Position numbers and translations under genes: made by a program. The notes beneath the pieces are model-generated. The model saw only the letters and a list, made by a program, of their open reading frames with translations. It was not told the origin of the DNA and did no database searches. A stretch of DNA of 64,000 nucleotides from Shinella curvata (GTDB taxonomy: Bacteria > Pseudomonadota > Alphaproteobacteria > Rhizobiales > Rhizobiaceae), in NCBI RefSeq assembly GCF_022899935.1, contig NZ_JALJCJ010000008.1, forward strand, positions 209,890 through 273,889, written 5' to 3'. Shown piece by piece: positions 53,525-61,135 of the stretch (within the stretch, counting starts at the first letter, position 1; every line of letters starts with the position of its first letter).

Positions 53525-54387
53525 ATGTCTGAGAACGATGCGCGCCGCCCCCTTCCGCCGCAACCCGCGCAGGAGCAAGTTCCACCCGGTTTGACCGGCG
53601 CGATGAAGCCGGTTCCAGACCACGGCGAGGAGACCTATGTCGGAGCTGAAAGGCTGAAGGGGAAGGTTGCGCTGATCACCGGCGCCGATTCGGGTATCGG
53701 TCGGGCCGTCGCCATCGCTTTCGCGCGCGAAGGAGCCGATATCGCGATCTCCTATCTCAGCGAAGACCAGGACGCCCATGAAACCGCGCGTTGGGTTGAG
53801 GAGGCGGGACGCAAGGCCATCGTCCTTCCAGGCGATATTACGAGCGATGATCACTGCCGCCATCTTGTGCGGCAGTGCCTGGAAACCTTCGGCGAGCTCG
53901 ATATCCTCGTGAACAATGCCGCATTCCAGCGGACCTATGCGGATATCGGCGATATCAGCACCGAGGAATGGGATCGCACGTTCCGGACCAATATCTATGC
54001 GCCGTTCTTCCTGGCCCGCGCGGCCATTCCGCACATGAAGCCCGGCAGCGCCATCATCAACACGACCTCGATCCAGTCCCGCCAGCCGTCGCCCCATCTT
54101 CTCGCCTATGCGGCGACGAAGGGGGCGATTTCGAACTTGGCCTAGCCGAAATGGTCGCGGACAAGGGCATCCGTGTGAACGCCGTCGCGCCGGGACCGAT
54201 CTGGACGCCGCTCATTCCTTCCACCATGCCACCCGAGAAAACGAAGGATTTCGGCAAGCAAGCCCTCCTTGGCCGCGCCGGACAGCCCGCTGAACTGGCA
54301 GGGGTCTTCGTCCTGCTGGCCTCCGACCTCGGCAGCTACATGACGGGCGCGGTTGTCCCCGTTACGGGCGGCGAGATCATGATCTGA
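53525..54387 (+). pseudogene. Short-chain dehydrogenase gene with frameshift
   Basis: The first 206 codons encode a normal SDR of the YghA/YdaD group (extended N-terminus with PPGLTGAMKPVPDHGEETY, GADSGIG, catalytic YAATKGA), then stop at 54143-54145. In another frame the protein resumes exactly where expected with GLAEMVADKGIRVNAVAPGP and ends GAVVPVTGGEIMI at 54387. A small deletion near 54138 explains it. The rest is undamaged, so the event is recent or a sequencing error. The ATG at 53525 follows GGAGACCGAG. Confidence 0.8.
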
Positions 54388-54398
54388 GAGAGGAAACA

Positions 54399-54662
54399 AT
54401 GACCGACATCCGCAAACATGGTTTCGAGAGCGATGCGCAATGGCGCGAATATCTGGAGGAGATCGAAGAGGCGAGACATCCGGCAGATATCCGGCCGGCG
54501 AGCGATCGGAATGTGCTCGATGACCTCGCAGCGCTGCGCGCTGAAGTCGCCGCCCTGCGGGAGCGGATGAGGATGCGGCATGACCGCGGTCACATAATAC
54601 GGTGGAGGCGTGTCATCGGTGCGGCGGTATTGCTTCTGCTTGCCGCCGCTGCGGGCAGATGA
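54399..54662 (+). CDS. Small tail-anchored protein
   Basis: An 87-residue protein with a charged, probably coiled-coil part (DDLAALRAEVAALRERMRMR) and one C-terminal membrane segment (VIGAAVLLLLAAAAG). It starts 11 bases after the SDR stop with GAGAGGAAAC as ribosome site, so it is probably in the same stress-induced operon. Its function is unknown. Confidence 0.7.
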   Translation: MTDIRKHGFESDAQWREYLEEIEEARHPADIRPASDRNVLDDLAALRAEVAALRERMRMRHDRGHIIRWRRVIGAAVLLLLAAAAGR

Positions 54663-54724
54663 GAAAAGCCAAGGCGAAACCGACGATCCACGCTTGAAAA
54701 GCATCAAGCAGAACCAAACCTGAC

Positions 54725-54775
54725 AGGGGACGCGCGGTGCGCGCAGACCGTTGACAAACTAACGGTCTGTCCCCT
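54725..54775. terminator. Nested hairpin, bidirectional terminator
   Basis: An inner 9-bp stem (CAGACCGTT, 54744-54752, with AACGGTCTG, 54761-54769) is framed by AGGGGAC (54725-54731) and GTCCCCT (54769-54775). It lies between convergent small genes. Confidence 0.6.
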
Positions 54776-54795
54776 CACAGAGCGAGGTCGGAATT

Positions 54796-55008
54796 CTACC
54801 TTTTCTGCTCTTGCCTGTTTCCCTCCGGCGACGTGCTCGGCTCGACATGCTTCTTGACGGTCGAGGTTGTTGTGGCAGAGACAGGATCCGAAGCGGGAAA
54901 CGTGTCCTCCAATCCCTTTTGAAGTTTGCCCTTCGCATCGGCGCTTGCCTGGCGCGCCCGCTCCTCGTGCAGGGACCGTACGGCCGGCGATTCAGTTTGG
55001 CGTCCCAT
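54796..55008 (-). CDS. Small hydrophilic protein D of a four-gene stress operon
   Basis: A 70-residue protein with no membrane segment, rich in charged and small residues. It carries LEDTFPASDPVSATTTST, a motif common in small rhizobial proteins of unknown function. The ATG at 55008 overlaps the preceding gene by 17 bases. It is the last of four co-directional tiny genes. Confidence 0.68.
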   Translation of the reverse strand: MGRQTESPAVRSLHEERARQASADAKGKLQKGLEDTFPASDPVSATTTSTVKKHVEPSTSPEGNRQEQKR

Positions 55009-55177
55009 GTTTCCTGTCTCCTTCGTTTCGCGGAAGCTTGGTTTCATTGGCTTCGGGATGTGTGCCGTCGGAAACGCTTCCGGGATGGGGATTCGAAACC
55101 TCGCGGTCGGATGTTTGCGATGGGCGCGTGTGCTGACCACCAGTCGTTTTGTCGGGATTGTTTGGGCTGTTTTTCAT
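54992..55177 (-). CDS. Small hydrophilic protein C with HPGSxSDGTHP motif
   Basis: A 61-residue, very hydrophilic and probably disordered protein. It contains NPHPGSVSDGTHPE, which recurs almost unchanged in the protein encoded at 60627-60872. The ATG at 55177 follows GAGGTGCAATC. Its function is unknown; composition resembles hydrophilins made under stress. Confidence 0.65.
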   Translation of the reverse strand: MKNSPNNPDKTTGGQHTRPSQTSDREVSNPHPGSVSDGTHPEANETKLPRNEGDRKHGTPN

Positions 55178-55186
55178 GATTGCACC

Positions 55187-55378
55187 TCATGACCGGTCGG
55201 GCTGTTCGTCGTCGAAACCGACCTCCCAATCCTTTTGCCGCTTCTTGCCGGGGGTCCGGTTTGCCGTGGCATCCTCGGAGCCCGTGATGACGGTCGGCTT
55301 TGCGCTGGCCACACCATCGGCTTTGCGATCAGCTTGAGACGGAGCGAACGCGCCGGTCTTTTCGCGCTCATTCGCCAT
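55187..55378 (-). CDS. Small hydrophilic protein B
   Basis: A 63-residue, highly charged protein without hydrophobic stretches (KKRQKDWEVGFDDEQPDRS at the C-terminus). The ATG at 55378 follows AAGGAGCGACCTC and overlaps the stop of gene A by 11 bases. I do not recognise a family. Confidence 0.62.
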   Translation of the reverse strand: MANEREKTGAFAPSQADRKADGVASAKPTVITGSEDATANRTPGKKRQKDWEVGFDDEQPDRS

Positions 55379-55580
55379 GAGGTCGCTCCTTCGTTTTCAG
55401 AGCGTCAGAGGGGCGGTTGCGTTCCGGATCCTTGTTCGTCTCCCCGACGGCATCACGCGTGCTGTCCGGGTCGTCCTTGGCCGGAAGGTAGCCGCGAGGC
55501 CGGGTCTCTTCGGGGCCTTCCCAGCGGGGGGATTGATCGGTTGTGCCGGGCGCACCGTCCCGGGGTTTGTCGATAGCCAT
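55368..55580 (-). CDS. Small hydrophilic protein A, first gene of stress operon
   Basis: A 70-residue disordered-looking protein rich in Pro, Asp, Glu and Arg (EETRPRGYLPAKDDPDSTRD). The ATG at 55580 follows AAAAGGAGATCCGAC, a strong ribosome site. It lies just downstream of an EcfG-type promoter at 55603-55627. Confidence 0.68.
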   Translation of the reverse strand: MAIDKPRDGAPGTTDQSPRWEGPEETRPRGYLPAKDDPDSTRDAVGETNKDPERNRPSDALKTKERPHGE

Positions 55581-55602
55581 GTCGGATCTCCTTTTCGATC
55601 CT

Positions 55603-55627
55603 AACCCGCCGGCCCCGTCGATGTTCC
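55603..55627 (-). promoter_or_regulatory. EcfG-type promoter for small-protein operon
   Basis: On the minus strand: GGAAC (55627-55623), 17 bases, GTT (55605-55603), with the gene A start codon 22 bases further. It overlaps the end of the upstream nadE gene. Confidence 0.68.
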
Positions 55628-55628
55628 A

Positions 55629-56438
55629 TCATCCGCCAGGGACGGGGAGCGCGCGTTTATGGGCGCTCGCTTTGTAGGCCGACAGGATCCGATCTGTCGC
55701 CGCCGGCTCTATGGAGCGTCCTTCCAGAAAGTCGTCGATCTGTTCATAGGTCACGCCATAGACCTCTTCGTCAGGGCGAAGCGGCGCATCGGATTCGAGA
55801 TCGGCCGTCGGCACCTTCCATACGAGGTGATCCGGTGCGCCGAGTGCGGCGGCCACGGCGCGGATACGCCGTTTGTTGAGGCCGGCAAGCGGAAGGACGT
55901 CGGCGGCGCCGTCGCCGAACTTGGTGTAGAAACCCATAAGCGCTTCGGCGGCGTGGTCGGTTCCGATGACGAGGCCGGACGCAGTTCCGGCGATCGCATA
56001 CTGCGCCACCATCCTCTGGCGGGCCTTCACGTTTCCGAGAATGAAATGATGGTGCAGGACGGGATCGATGCCGCCGGCAAGCACGGCGGCCATCAGGCTG
56101 TCGGCTGCTGGCTTGATGTCCACCGTCATGACGCGATCCGGACCGATGGCGGTGACCGCCGCGGTGGCATCGTCTTCGTCCGCCTGGACGCCATAGGGAA
56201 GGCGGACTGCAATGAAGGTGGCGGTCCGCCCGTCCTCGCGAAGCTCCCGCACGGCGCGCTGGGCCAGAAGGCCCGCGGTGAGGGAATCGACGCCACCGCT
56301 GATACCGAGCACATAGGCCGTCTGCCGGCTGTCGACGAGATAGGTCTTGAGAAACGCAATGCGCTTTTCGATTTCATGCGCGGCGTTGAAGTCGGGTTGA
56401 ACTCCAAGCGCTTTGATGATCGTGAACTGCTCTATCAC
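55629..56438 (-). CDS. nadE: NAD synthetase, ammonia-dependent type
   Basis: A 269-residue NAD synthetase without a glutaminase domain. The ATP-pyrophosphatase signature SGGVDS is at about residues 46-51, and later VIGTDHAAEALMGFYTKFGDG and VPTADLESDAPLRPDE are typical NadE elements. It amidates deamido-NAD to NAD. The start is GTG 56438 after AAGGAGAAGCAAGAC; it overlaps the stop of the membrane-protein gene upstream (GTGA). A second nadE with a glutaminase domain would be expected on the main chromosome. Confidence 0.93.
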   Translation of the reverse strand: MIEQFTIIKALGVQPDFNAAHEIEKRIAFLKTYLVDSRQTAYVLGISGGVDSLTAGLLAQRAVRELREDGRTATFIAVRLPYGVQADEDDATAAVTAIGPDRVMTVDIKPAADSLMAAVLAGGIDPVLHHHFILGNVKARQRMVAQYAIAGTASGLVIGTDHAAEALMGFYTKFGDGAADVLPLAGLNKRRIRAVAAALGAPDHLVWKVPTADLESDAPLRPDEEVYGVTYEQIDDFLEGRSIEPAATDRILSAYKASAHKRALPVPGG

Positions 56439-57136
56439 GTCTTGCTTCTCCTTTGAGCGTGTGCAGACACCGTCAATCCTCCCGTTTTGGAGTGGGGCGC
56501 GGCAACAGGTCTTGATTCCGGCGACCCACGAAAGCGAAGAAAAATCGAGAGGATGACGAGAATGGCTGTCGACAGGAACTCGGACTGCCAATTCTGGAAG
56601 GACTCGAACCAGAAACCAGCGCTACCCGCATGTTGCCAGATCGTCGGCGCCGGCTCGCCATGGCTCAATGCCTCGATCGCCTCGGCGGCGGCGCTGTGCC
56701 GAAGGTGGAGCACAAAGCTCATGAGAAAAAGAATAAAGAGCACGATCCCAAGCGAATAGGCATAAAGGCTGGCCGCCAAGCCCCCAAGCTGGGTTGGGAG
56801 CGGTGCCTCCAGGGCGTCGGCATGGCTTGCAGGATCTTTATCCTGTTCCGCGCCGCCGTCCGGATCCTTCGATTCGGCCGAGCCGCGCTGGAAGAGAAAG
56901 GCCGTCAGCACGACATAGGCCGACATTTGCAGAAATTCGCTTTCCCAATTCTCAAAGAGCGCGGATTGAAAATGCCCGCTCGTGAGGTACGCAGCGAGCG
57001 ATACGGCGGGCTGATGATGTTGTGCCAATTCGTCATTGAAGACGCTGACACCCGTCATCAGCATTCCTGCCAACGTCGCCATCGTCGAAGTGATCAGAAC
57101 GATTGTCAGCCCATTGTCTCTCAGCACCTTGACCAT
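56435..57136 (-). CDS. Membrane protein, DUF6766-like
   Basis: A 233-residue protein with about four hydrophobic segments, arranged as two similar halves: each has a helix, a loop with an SEFL motif (WESEFLQMSAYVVLTAFLFQ and WQSEFLSTAILVILSIFLRF), and a GSxES end. This internal duplication fits the DUF6766 family of unknown role. The ATG at 57136 is the first gene downstream of an EcfG-type promoter and is coupled to nadE. Confidence 0.75.
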   Translation of the reverse strand: MVKVLRDNGLTIVLITSTMATLAGMLMTGVSVFNDELAQHHQPAVSLAAYLTSGHFQSALFENWESEFLQMSAYVVLTAFLFQRGSAESKDPDGGAEQDKDPASHADALEAPLPTQLGGLAASLYAYSLGIVLFILFLMSFVLHLRHSAAAEAIEALSHGEPAPTIWQHAGSAGFWFESFQNWQSEFLSTAILVILSIFLRFRGSPESRPVAAPHSKTGGLTVSAHAQRRSKT

Positions 57137-57165
57137 CTGAAACTCCGCAAGCGCCTCAGCCGGCA

Positions 57166-57190
57166 AACCCCGCTTACAGGACAATGTTCC
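57166..57190 (-). promoter_or_regulatory. EcfG-type promoter, leftward
   Basis: Minus strand: GGAAC (57190-57186), 17 bases, GTT (57168-57166), followed by the membrane-protein start at 57136. It forms a divergent pair with the site at 57233-57257. Confidence 0.65.
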
Positions 57191-57232
57191 TCGCTGCCGT
57201 GCTCTCGGAAAGGCCGGTAAGCGGTGGCAGGT

Positions 57233-57257
57233 GGAACATCGGATCGTTGCACAAGTT
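57233..57257 (+). promoter_or_regulatory. EcfG-type promoter, rightward
   Basis: GGAAC (57233-57237), 17 bases, GTT (57255-57257), 47 bases before the start of a 25-residue membrane protein. Confidence 0.65.
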
Positions 57258-57304
57258 GTTGTTTTCACGCGCACGACGCGTTCACGACATGAAGGAGATT
57301 TCAA

Positions 57305-57382
57305 ATGGGTCGCGGTATTCTTCTCTGGCTCCTGGGCATTCCCCTGCCGATCGTCATCCTGCTTGTCCTGTTCATGCGATAG
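57305..57382 (+). CDS. 25-residue membrane microprotein
   Basis: A short frame beginning MGRGILLWLLGIPLPIVILL and ending FMR, almost entirely one membrane helix with a positive N-terminus. GAAGGAG lies seven bases before the ATG. Similar microproteins beginning MGRGxLLWLxGIPxPI are, as far as I know, widespread in rhizobia. It is transcribed with the next gene (gap of nine bases) from the EcfG-type promoter at 57233. Confidence 0.75.
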   Translation: MGRGILLWLLGIPLPIVILLVLFMR

Positions 57383-57391
57383 GAGGCGGCT

Positions 57392-58264
57392 ATGGCCAAC
57401 TACACGACGGGCGTCTCCGACGTCGGCGTTGAATCCAATGTCCCCGCTTTGAACTGGGGGCCGGTTATCGGCGGCGCGACAGCCGCCTGCGCGATCAGCC
57501 TTATCCTCCTGCTTCTTGGCTCCGGTGTGGGGCTCACCATGGTCTCGCCCTGGGGCGGTGAAAGCGCCTCGTTCACAACCGTCAGCGTGACGGCGGCGAT
57601 CTGGTTCGTCATCGTGCAATGGCTTTCCTCGGCGCTTGGCGGCTACCTGACGGGACGGCTGCGCACGAAATGGGCGGGTGTTCATACCGATGAAGTGTTC
57701 TTTCGCGATACCGCGCACGGCTTCTTGAGTTGGGCGCTGGCGACGGTCGTCGTGGCTGGGCTGGCCGGCTCGGCCTTCTCCTCGCTGCTCGGCGGCGGCG
57801 TGCAAGTGGCATCATCCGTCGCGACGACCGCAACCGTCGGCGCTGCTGCAACGGCTGCGGGAAGCGACGCGGCGCCTGATCCTGCCACCGGATACTTTAC
57901 GGACATGCTCCTCCGTCCACAGGATGGGGCGGTGAGGGCACAATCTGACAATACGGCCGCCGCCGCAGAAGTCTCTCGCATCCTGGTGCAGGGTGCCGCC
58001 AAGGGGGAGGTCGTCGAAGCGGATCGTGCCTATATCGCCACCATCGTGGCTTCCCGTGCCAATATCCCTGCGGGAGAGGCCCGTGCACGCGTGGACCAGG
58101 TACTACAGCAGATCGAGGATGCGAAGAACGCAGCCCTCAAGGCTGCCGATGACGCTCGAAAGTCCGCCGCGACGGTGGCGCTGCTCGGCGCCCTGTCATT
58201 GCTGATCGGCGCCTTCGTGGCTTCGGCCGCCGCCGCTCTCGGTGGCCGCCAACGCGACGAGTGA
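57392..58264 (+). CDS. Membrane protein (rhizobial PhnA-like group)
   Basis: A 290-residue protein with about five membrane segments: LNWGPVIGGATAACAISLIL and a second helix at the N-terminus, IWFVIVQWLSSALGGYLTGR, another near residue 125, and a C-terminal one followed by ALGGRQ. Between them lies a long Ala-rich, coiled-coil-like stretch. Relatives are often annotated PhnA-like, but nothing here resembles phosphonate enzymes. Preceded by GGAGGCGGCT. It is part of the stress-induced operon. Confidence 0.8.
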   Translation: MANYTTGVSDVGVESNVPALNWGPVIGGATAACAISLILLLLGSGVGLTMVSPWGGESASFTTVSVTAAIWFVIVQWLSSALGGYLTGRLRTKWAGVHTDEVFFRDTAHGFLSWALATVVVAGLAGSAFSSLLGGGVQVASSVATTATVGAAATAAGSDAAPDPATGYFTDMLLRPQDGAVRAQSDNTAAAAEVSRILVQGAAKGEVVEADRAYIATIVASRANIPAGEARARVDQVLQQIEDAKNAALKAADDARKSAATVALLGALSLLIGAFVASAAAALGGRQRDE

Positions 58265-58549
58265 GACGAGTATTGCCGCTTACAGGGCGCCGTGTTCAAA
58301 AAAGACGCGGCGCCTCTTTGCTGTCTGCCGGCAAGTCGCGAGGCCCTTCGCCCGTCCGGCGACCACGGTGGTCGGGGCCAGGGAGGCAATGCTTAGAACA
58401 GAATTGCGCCGAGTAGCCGCCCAACAGATGACTGGATTTTTCGACCCGCTCCTGTACTAATTGCCGCGGCAATTATCTATTCGCATGGGACTATCCACCT
58501 GAATAATGAGGGTTTTGTGTCGAGTTCGTGGTTTGCTCGCCACACGGGC

Positions 58550-58577
58550 CCCGCCACAGTGCGGGACTTTTTCTTTT
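58550..58577 (+). terminator. Rho-independent terminator
   Basis: A five-base GC stem (CCCGC/GCGGG, six-base loop) followed by ACTTTTTCTTTT. The long T-run makes this one of the clearest terminators in the window. The transcript it ends is not obvious: read-through from 57392-58264, or a short RNA starting near 58480. Confidence 0.6.
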
Positions 58578-58721
58578 AAGTCTGCCGATCGATGCCGTAC
58601 AATCCTCCCACCGAGTCAGGGTGATCCGAGCGTAACGAGGCGCTTGGATCTCGGAGGCCGCTCGGGGACCATATGGGCGGCCTCCGGTCAATGTGCTTCG
58701 CGGAATGAGATTGTCGACTCT

Positions 58722-58750
58722 TTGACGGTTTCCATAAAGTTGCGTACGAT
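58722..58750 (+). promoter_or_regulatory. Sigma-70-like promoter before 39-residue protein
   Basis: TTGACG (58722-58727) and TACGAT (58745-58750) with a 17-base spacer. The leader to the start at 58916 would be about 160 bases and contains a 10-bp stem-loop (58789-58822). A weaker EcfG-like site (GGAAC at 58859, then ATT instead of GTT at the right distance) also lies upstream of the gene. Confidence 0.5.
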
Positions 58751-58915
58751 ATTGCTACCGTGAAAATCCTCAGACATTCTCGGTGCGTCTCGATCCGGTC
58801 TAACAGACCCAGCCGGATCGAGTTGCCGTGTGCCGGCACGGGGTGAGCCGCGCTCTCTGGAACAAATCAGCTTCTCCGAAATTCCTGCGATCGATCACGC
58901 TGGCTGGAGGCCGCT

Positions 58916-59035
58916 ATGAAAGGCAGATCGCAGGAGCAGAAGGATCGGGATCACACGTTGCTGGCGGCCGGTGCGCTCATCGTGGCCGGAGCCATTGTCA
59001 TCGGCATTCCACCGTGGATTCTTTTCGGCGTTTAA
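58916..59035 (+). CDS. 39-residue membrane microprotein
   Basis: A short frame with a charged N-terminus (MKGRSQEQKDRDH) and one membrane helix (LLAAGALIVAGAIVIGIPPW) ending FGV. GGAGG lies seven bases before the ATG. The composition and ribosome site make a real gene likely; the family is unknown. Confidence 0.6.
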   Translation: MKGRSQEQKDRDHTLLAAGALIVAGAIVIGIPPWILFGV

Positions 59036-59180
59036 GGCCAGGCAAACGCCGGTAGCTCGCCGAGAAACGCATCGATCGGCGGTATGCCGCGCTCGCGAGG
59101 CAGCGGGCGACAATCTGGCTTCATCTGCTATTCTCTCCGCGCGGCTGTCTGTCGCCGCGCATGAAAGAACGGTGGCCTTA

Positions 59181-59504
59181 ATGGCGTGCCCTATCGACTC
59201 CTCCGATCAGGCGTTGCATCCTTCAGGACAGGCATGGGCTAACCTTGGGGCACAGGTGGTTAGTGAGAAGGAGTTTTTCAGGCAAGGGCTGCCGCACGAC
59301 AATGCCTACTGGTACGCCATCTATTTTGATACGTCCGATGGGACTCTATGTGTGCGAAATTACCGAAGTTCGCGACGAGGGGCGGAGGTCGCATGCGAAC
59401 AGCAGCCGCTCGCGGTCTATATTGCGAATGGGAAGCGCACAAAAGCAAAACGCGCCATTGGCATTTACCTGAATCGATTTGCCGCTGCTCTAAACCAGCT
59501 GTGA
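59181..59504 (+). CDS. Hypothetical protein
   Basis: A 107-residue frame from the ATG at 59181; the open frame extends upstream, but the Arg/Ser-rich upstream part does not look coded. It contains AYWYAIYFDTSDGTLCVRNY, a plausible beta-rich protein segment. There is no clear ribosome site. I do not recognise a family, and it could be non-coding. Confidence 0.45.
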   Translation: MACPIDSSDQALHPSGQAWANLGAQVVSEKEFFRQGLPHDNAYWYAIYFDTSDGTLCVRNYRSSRRGAEVACEQQPLAVYIANGKRTKAKRAIGIYLNRFAAALNQL

Positions 59505-59626
59505 TGTTCCCATCTCTACCAACCACGCAGGATAGAGAGTAAAGCGCCTTCAAAAAGGCGAATTCGGCGTTCCCGCGCGCCGTGTCGTTCCATGGTCCAA
59601 TTCCAGCAACGCAAGTGAAAACCCCA

Positions 59627-60316
59627 ATGCTCATCCGCGAAGGCGACAGCCGAACCCTTCGAGCGGATCTCATGCTAGCGTCGTCATTGGCGTTCGTTGC
59701 AGGGGGCGTGAACAGCGCCGGCTTTATGGCTTTCCGCTACTTCTCTGCAAACATGACCGGAAACGTGTCGATGTCTTCTGAACTGCTCGCTATAGGCCAA
59801 TGGCAGGCAGCGCTGGCGTTCCTGATCGTCGTAGTGATGTTTATTCTAGGCGCCTTCCTCGCCTCCATCCTGATCGAGGTCGGGAAGCAGCGCGGTCGCA
59901 ACAATATCTATGCCCTGACCTTAGTGCTGGAGTCTTGCGTCCTGAAAATGGTTGGCGTCACCGCACGCCGCACTCCCGTTCCCCCGAATGCGCTTCTGAT
60001 ATTAGGTATGCTCAGTCTGACCATGGGCATTCAAAACGCGGCATCGACGCGCATATCGGGCAGCAGGGTCAGGACAACCCACGTTTCAGGGATTGCGACG
60101 GATTTAGGCGTTGGCCTCGCCATGCTCTTGGGAAACCGATCTGGCGCCGACAAAACAGCGGTGCGTCTCCGTTTGAAGCTTTACCTAGCTAATATGGCCT
60201 CCTTCGGGATCGGAGGGTTCCTGGGAGTGATTGGCCTGCAGTATTTTGGCGGGGCCTCGTTTGCCGTGTTTGCGCTGCCTCTGCTGTTGCTCAGCGGTGT
60301 TTACATAAGGGGCTGA
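59627..60316 (+). CDS. YoaK-family (DUF1275) membrane protein
   Basis: A 229-residue protein with about six membrane segments. The DUF1275 features are AFVAGGVNSAGFMAF, then YFSANMTGNVSMSS near the N-terminus, and MGIQNAASTRIS with RTTHVSGIATDLG in the middle. The ATG at 59627 is preferred; a GTG at 59582 would add 15 residues. Its function is unknown; the gene stands alone between small-protein genes. Confidence 0.88.
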   Translation: MLIREGDSRTLRADLMLASSLAFVAGGVNSAGFMAFRYFSANMTGNVSMSSELLAIGQWQAALAFLIVVVMFILGAFLASILIEVGKQRGRNNIYALTLVLESCVLKMVGVTARRTPVPPNALLILGMLSLTMGIQNAASTRISGSRVRTTHVSGIATDLGVGLAMLLGNRSGADKTAVRLRLKLYLANMASFGIGGFLGVIGLQYFGGASFAVFALPLLLLSGVYIRG

Positions 60317-60489
60317 GCGCGGGCTCAGAGCCAACTCTTGTTTCGGGTGTGCGGCCCGGTTCTAGTCCGCTAACGCCTTTCACGACCTTGCCCACGCCCT
60401 TCCTGAGATGATTAGCCTTGGAGCGTCAGGTCGACTTTCGCGACGTAACCGGGCATTCTGGTCCGGCTGGAACCAGAGGGTGCTGTGTC

Positions 60490-60570
60490 ATGGCTCGGCG
60501 TATTGCGTGGCTGTTCGTAATTGGAGTGATTGCCTATGCCTGCTTCTGGATGGCTTGGGAGTGGTTTTGA
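60490..60570 (+). CDS. 26-residue membrane microprotein, possible
   Basis: A short frame MARRIAWLFVIGVIAYACFW ending MAWEWF: a positive N-terminus, one hydrophobic helix and aromatic end. A weak ribosome site (GAGGG) is 11 bases upstream. The protein pattern is suggestive, but no promoter was found. Confidence 0.45.
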   Translation: MARRIAWLFVIGVIAYACFWMAWEWF

Positions 60571-60578
60571 TGGGCAGA

Positions 60579-60604
60579 GGAACCTGATAGCTCGCGGTAG
60601 CGTT
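60579..60604 (+). promoter_or_regulatory. EcfG-type promoter, best consensus match
   Basis: GGAAC (60579-60583), 17 bases, CGTT (60601-60604): an exact match to the consensus GGAAC-N16/17-CGTT. The start codon of the following small gene is 22 bases downstream. Confidence 0.72.
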
Positions 60605-60626
60605 CTCCCTGAAAAGGAGAGCACCT

Positions 60627-60872
60627 ATGGCAAAGACCGACGAAAGCAGTTCCGTGACACCGACACCGGTCGTCGAAGACCCGCATCCCGGCAGCATTTC
60701 TGACGGGACCCACCCCTCGGCGCGGGAACACAAACAGCCTAAAGCCACAAAAGGAACCGGTCCCTCCAATCATGTTTCCGGCACGGTCGATAACCCTGCC
60801 CTGAAAGAGGGCCAGACTGCGGTGAACTCGGAAGCACCGAAACACCCAAACAAAGCTGCGTACGGCTCGTGA
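60627..60872 (+). CDS. Small hydrophilic protein with HPGSxSDGTHP motif
   Basis: An 81-residue protein, hydrophilic and probably disordered, with DPHPGSISDGTHPS, nearly identical to a segment of the protein encoded at 54992-55177. A strong ribosome site (AAAAGGAGAGCACCT) and a consensus EcfG-type promoter precede it. Its function is unknown; it is likely made in the general stress response. Confidence 0.75.
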   Translation: MAKTDESSSVTPTPVVEDPHPGSISDGTHPSAREHKQPKATKGTGPSNHVSGTVDNPALKEGQTAVNSEAPKHPNKAAYGS

Positions 60873-60883
60873 AGGACAGCGCC

Positions 60884-61087
60884 ATGAATGACGACCTTCT
60901 TTCCCGCCTGCAATCCGAAAGCTCTGAGTTGCGGCGCCGAGCACTTGAGATGGACAAGGCCACCGAGACACGAGACACCGCGATGCTCATGAAGGGCCTT
61001 GCCACGGCGATGGACGCGATAACCGCGCTCGCCGCTACGGCCGGCCGTCTTGATGGCCCGTCAGGTCTCGGCAAGAGCGGTGACTAA
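60884..61087 (+). CDS. Small coiled-coil-like protein
   Basis: A 67-residue protein rich in Leu, Arg, Glu and Ala (LLSRLQSESSELRRRALEMD), likely helical. The ATG at 60884 follows GAAGGACAGCGCC; a GTG at 60869 overlapping the previous stop is the alternative. It is the second gene of the small operon begun at 60627. Confidence 0.65.
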   Translation: MNDDLLSRLQSESSELRRRALEMDKATETRDTAMLMKGLATAMDAITALAATAGRLDGPSGLGKSGD

Positions 61088-61135
61088 ACGTTCTGAGAAG
61101 TCGGGCGCAAGCCTGGCTCTCGTTTCGGCTGGCGC

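Larger units (their letters stand above)
58265..58915. other. Long non-coding region with palindromes and hairpins
   Basis: No convincing protein gene in 650 bases. It holds a perfect 18-base palindrome TAATTGCCGCGGCAATTA (58458-58475), a terminator-like hairpin (58550-58577), a 10-bp inverted repeat (58652-58661 with 58677-58686), a sigma-70-like promoter (58722-58750) and a second 10-bp stem-loop (58789-58822) in the leader of the next small gene. A small RNA between 58476 and 58577 is possible. Confidence 0.55.
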
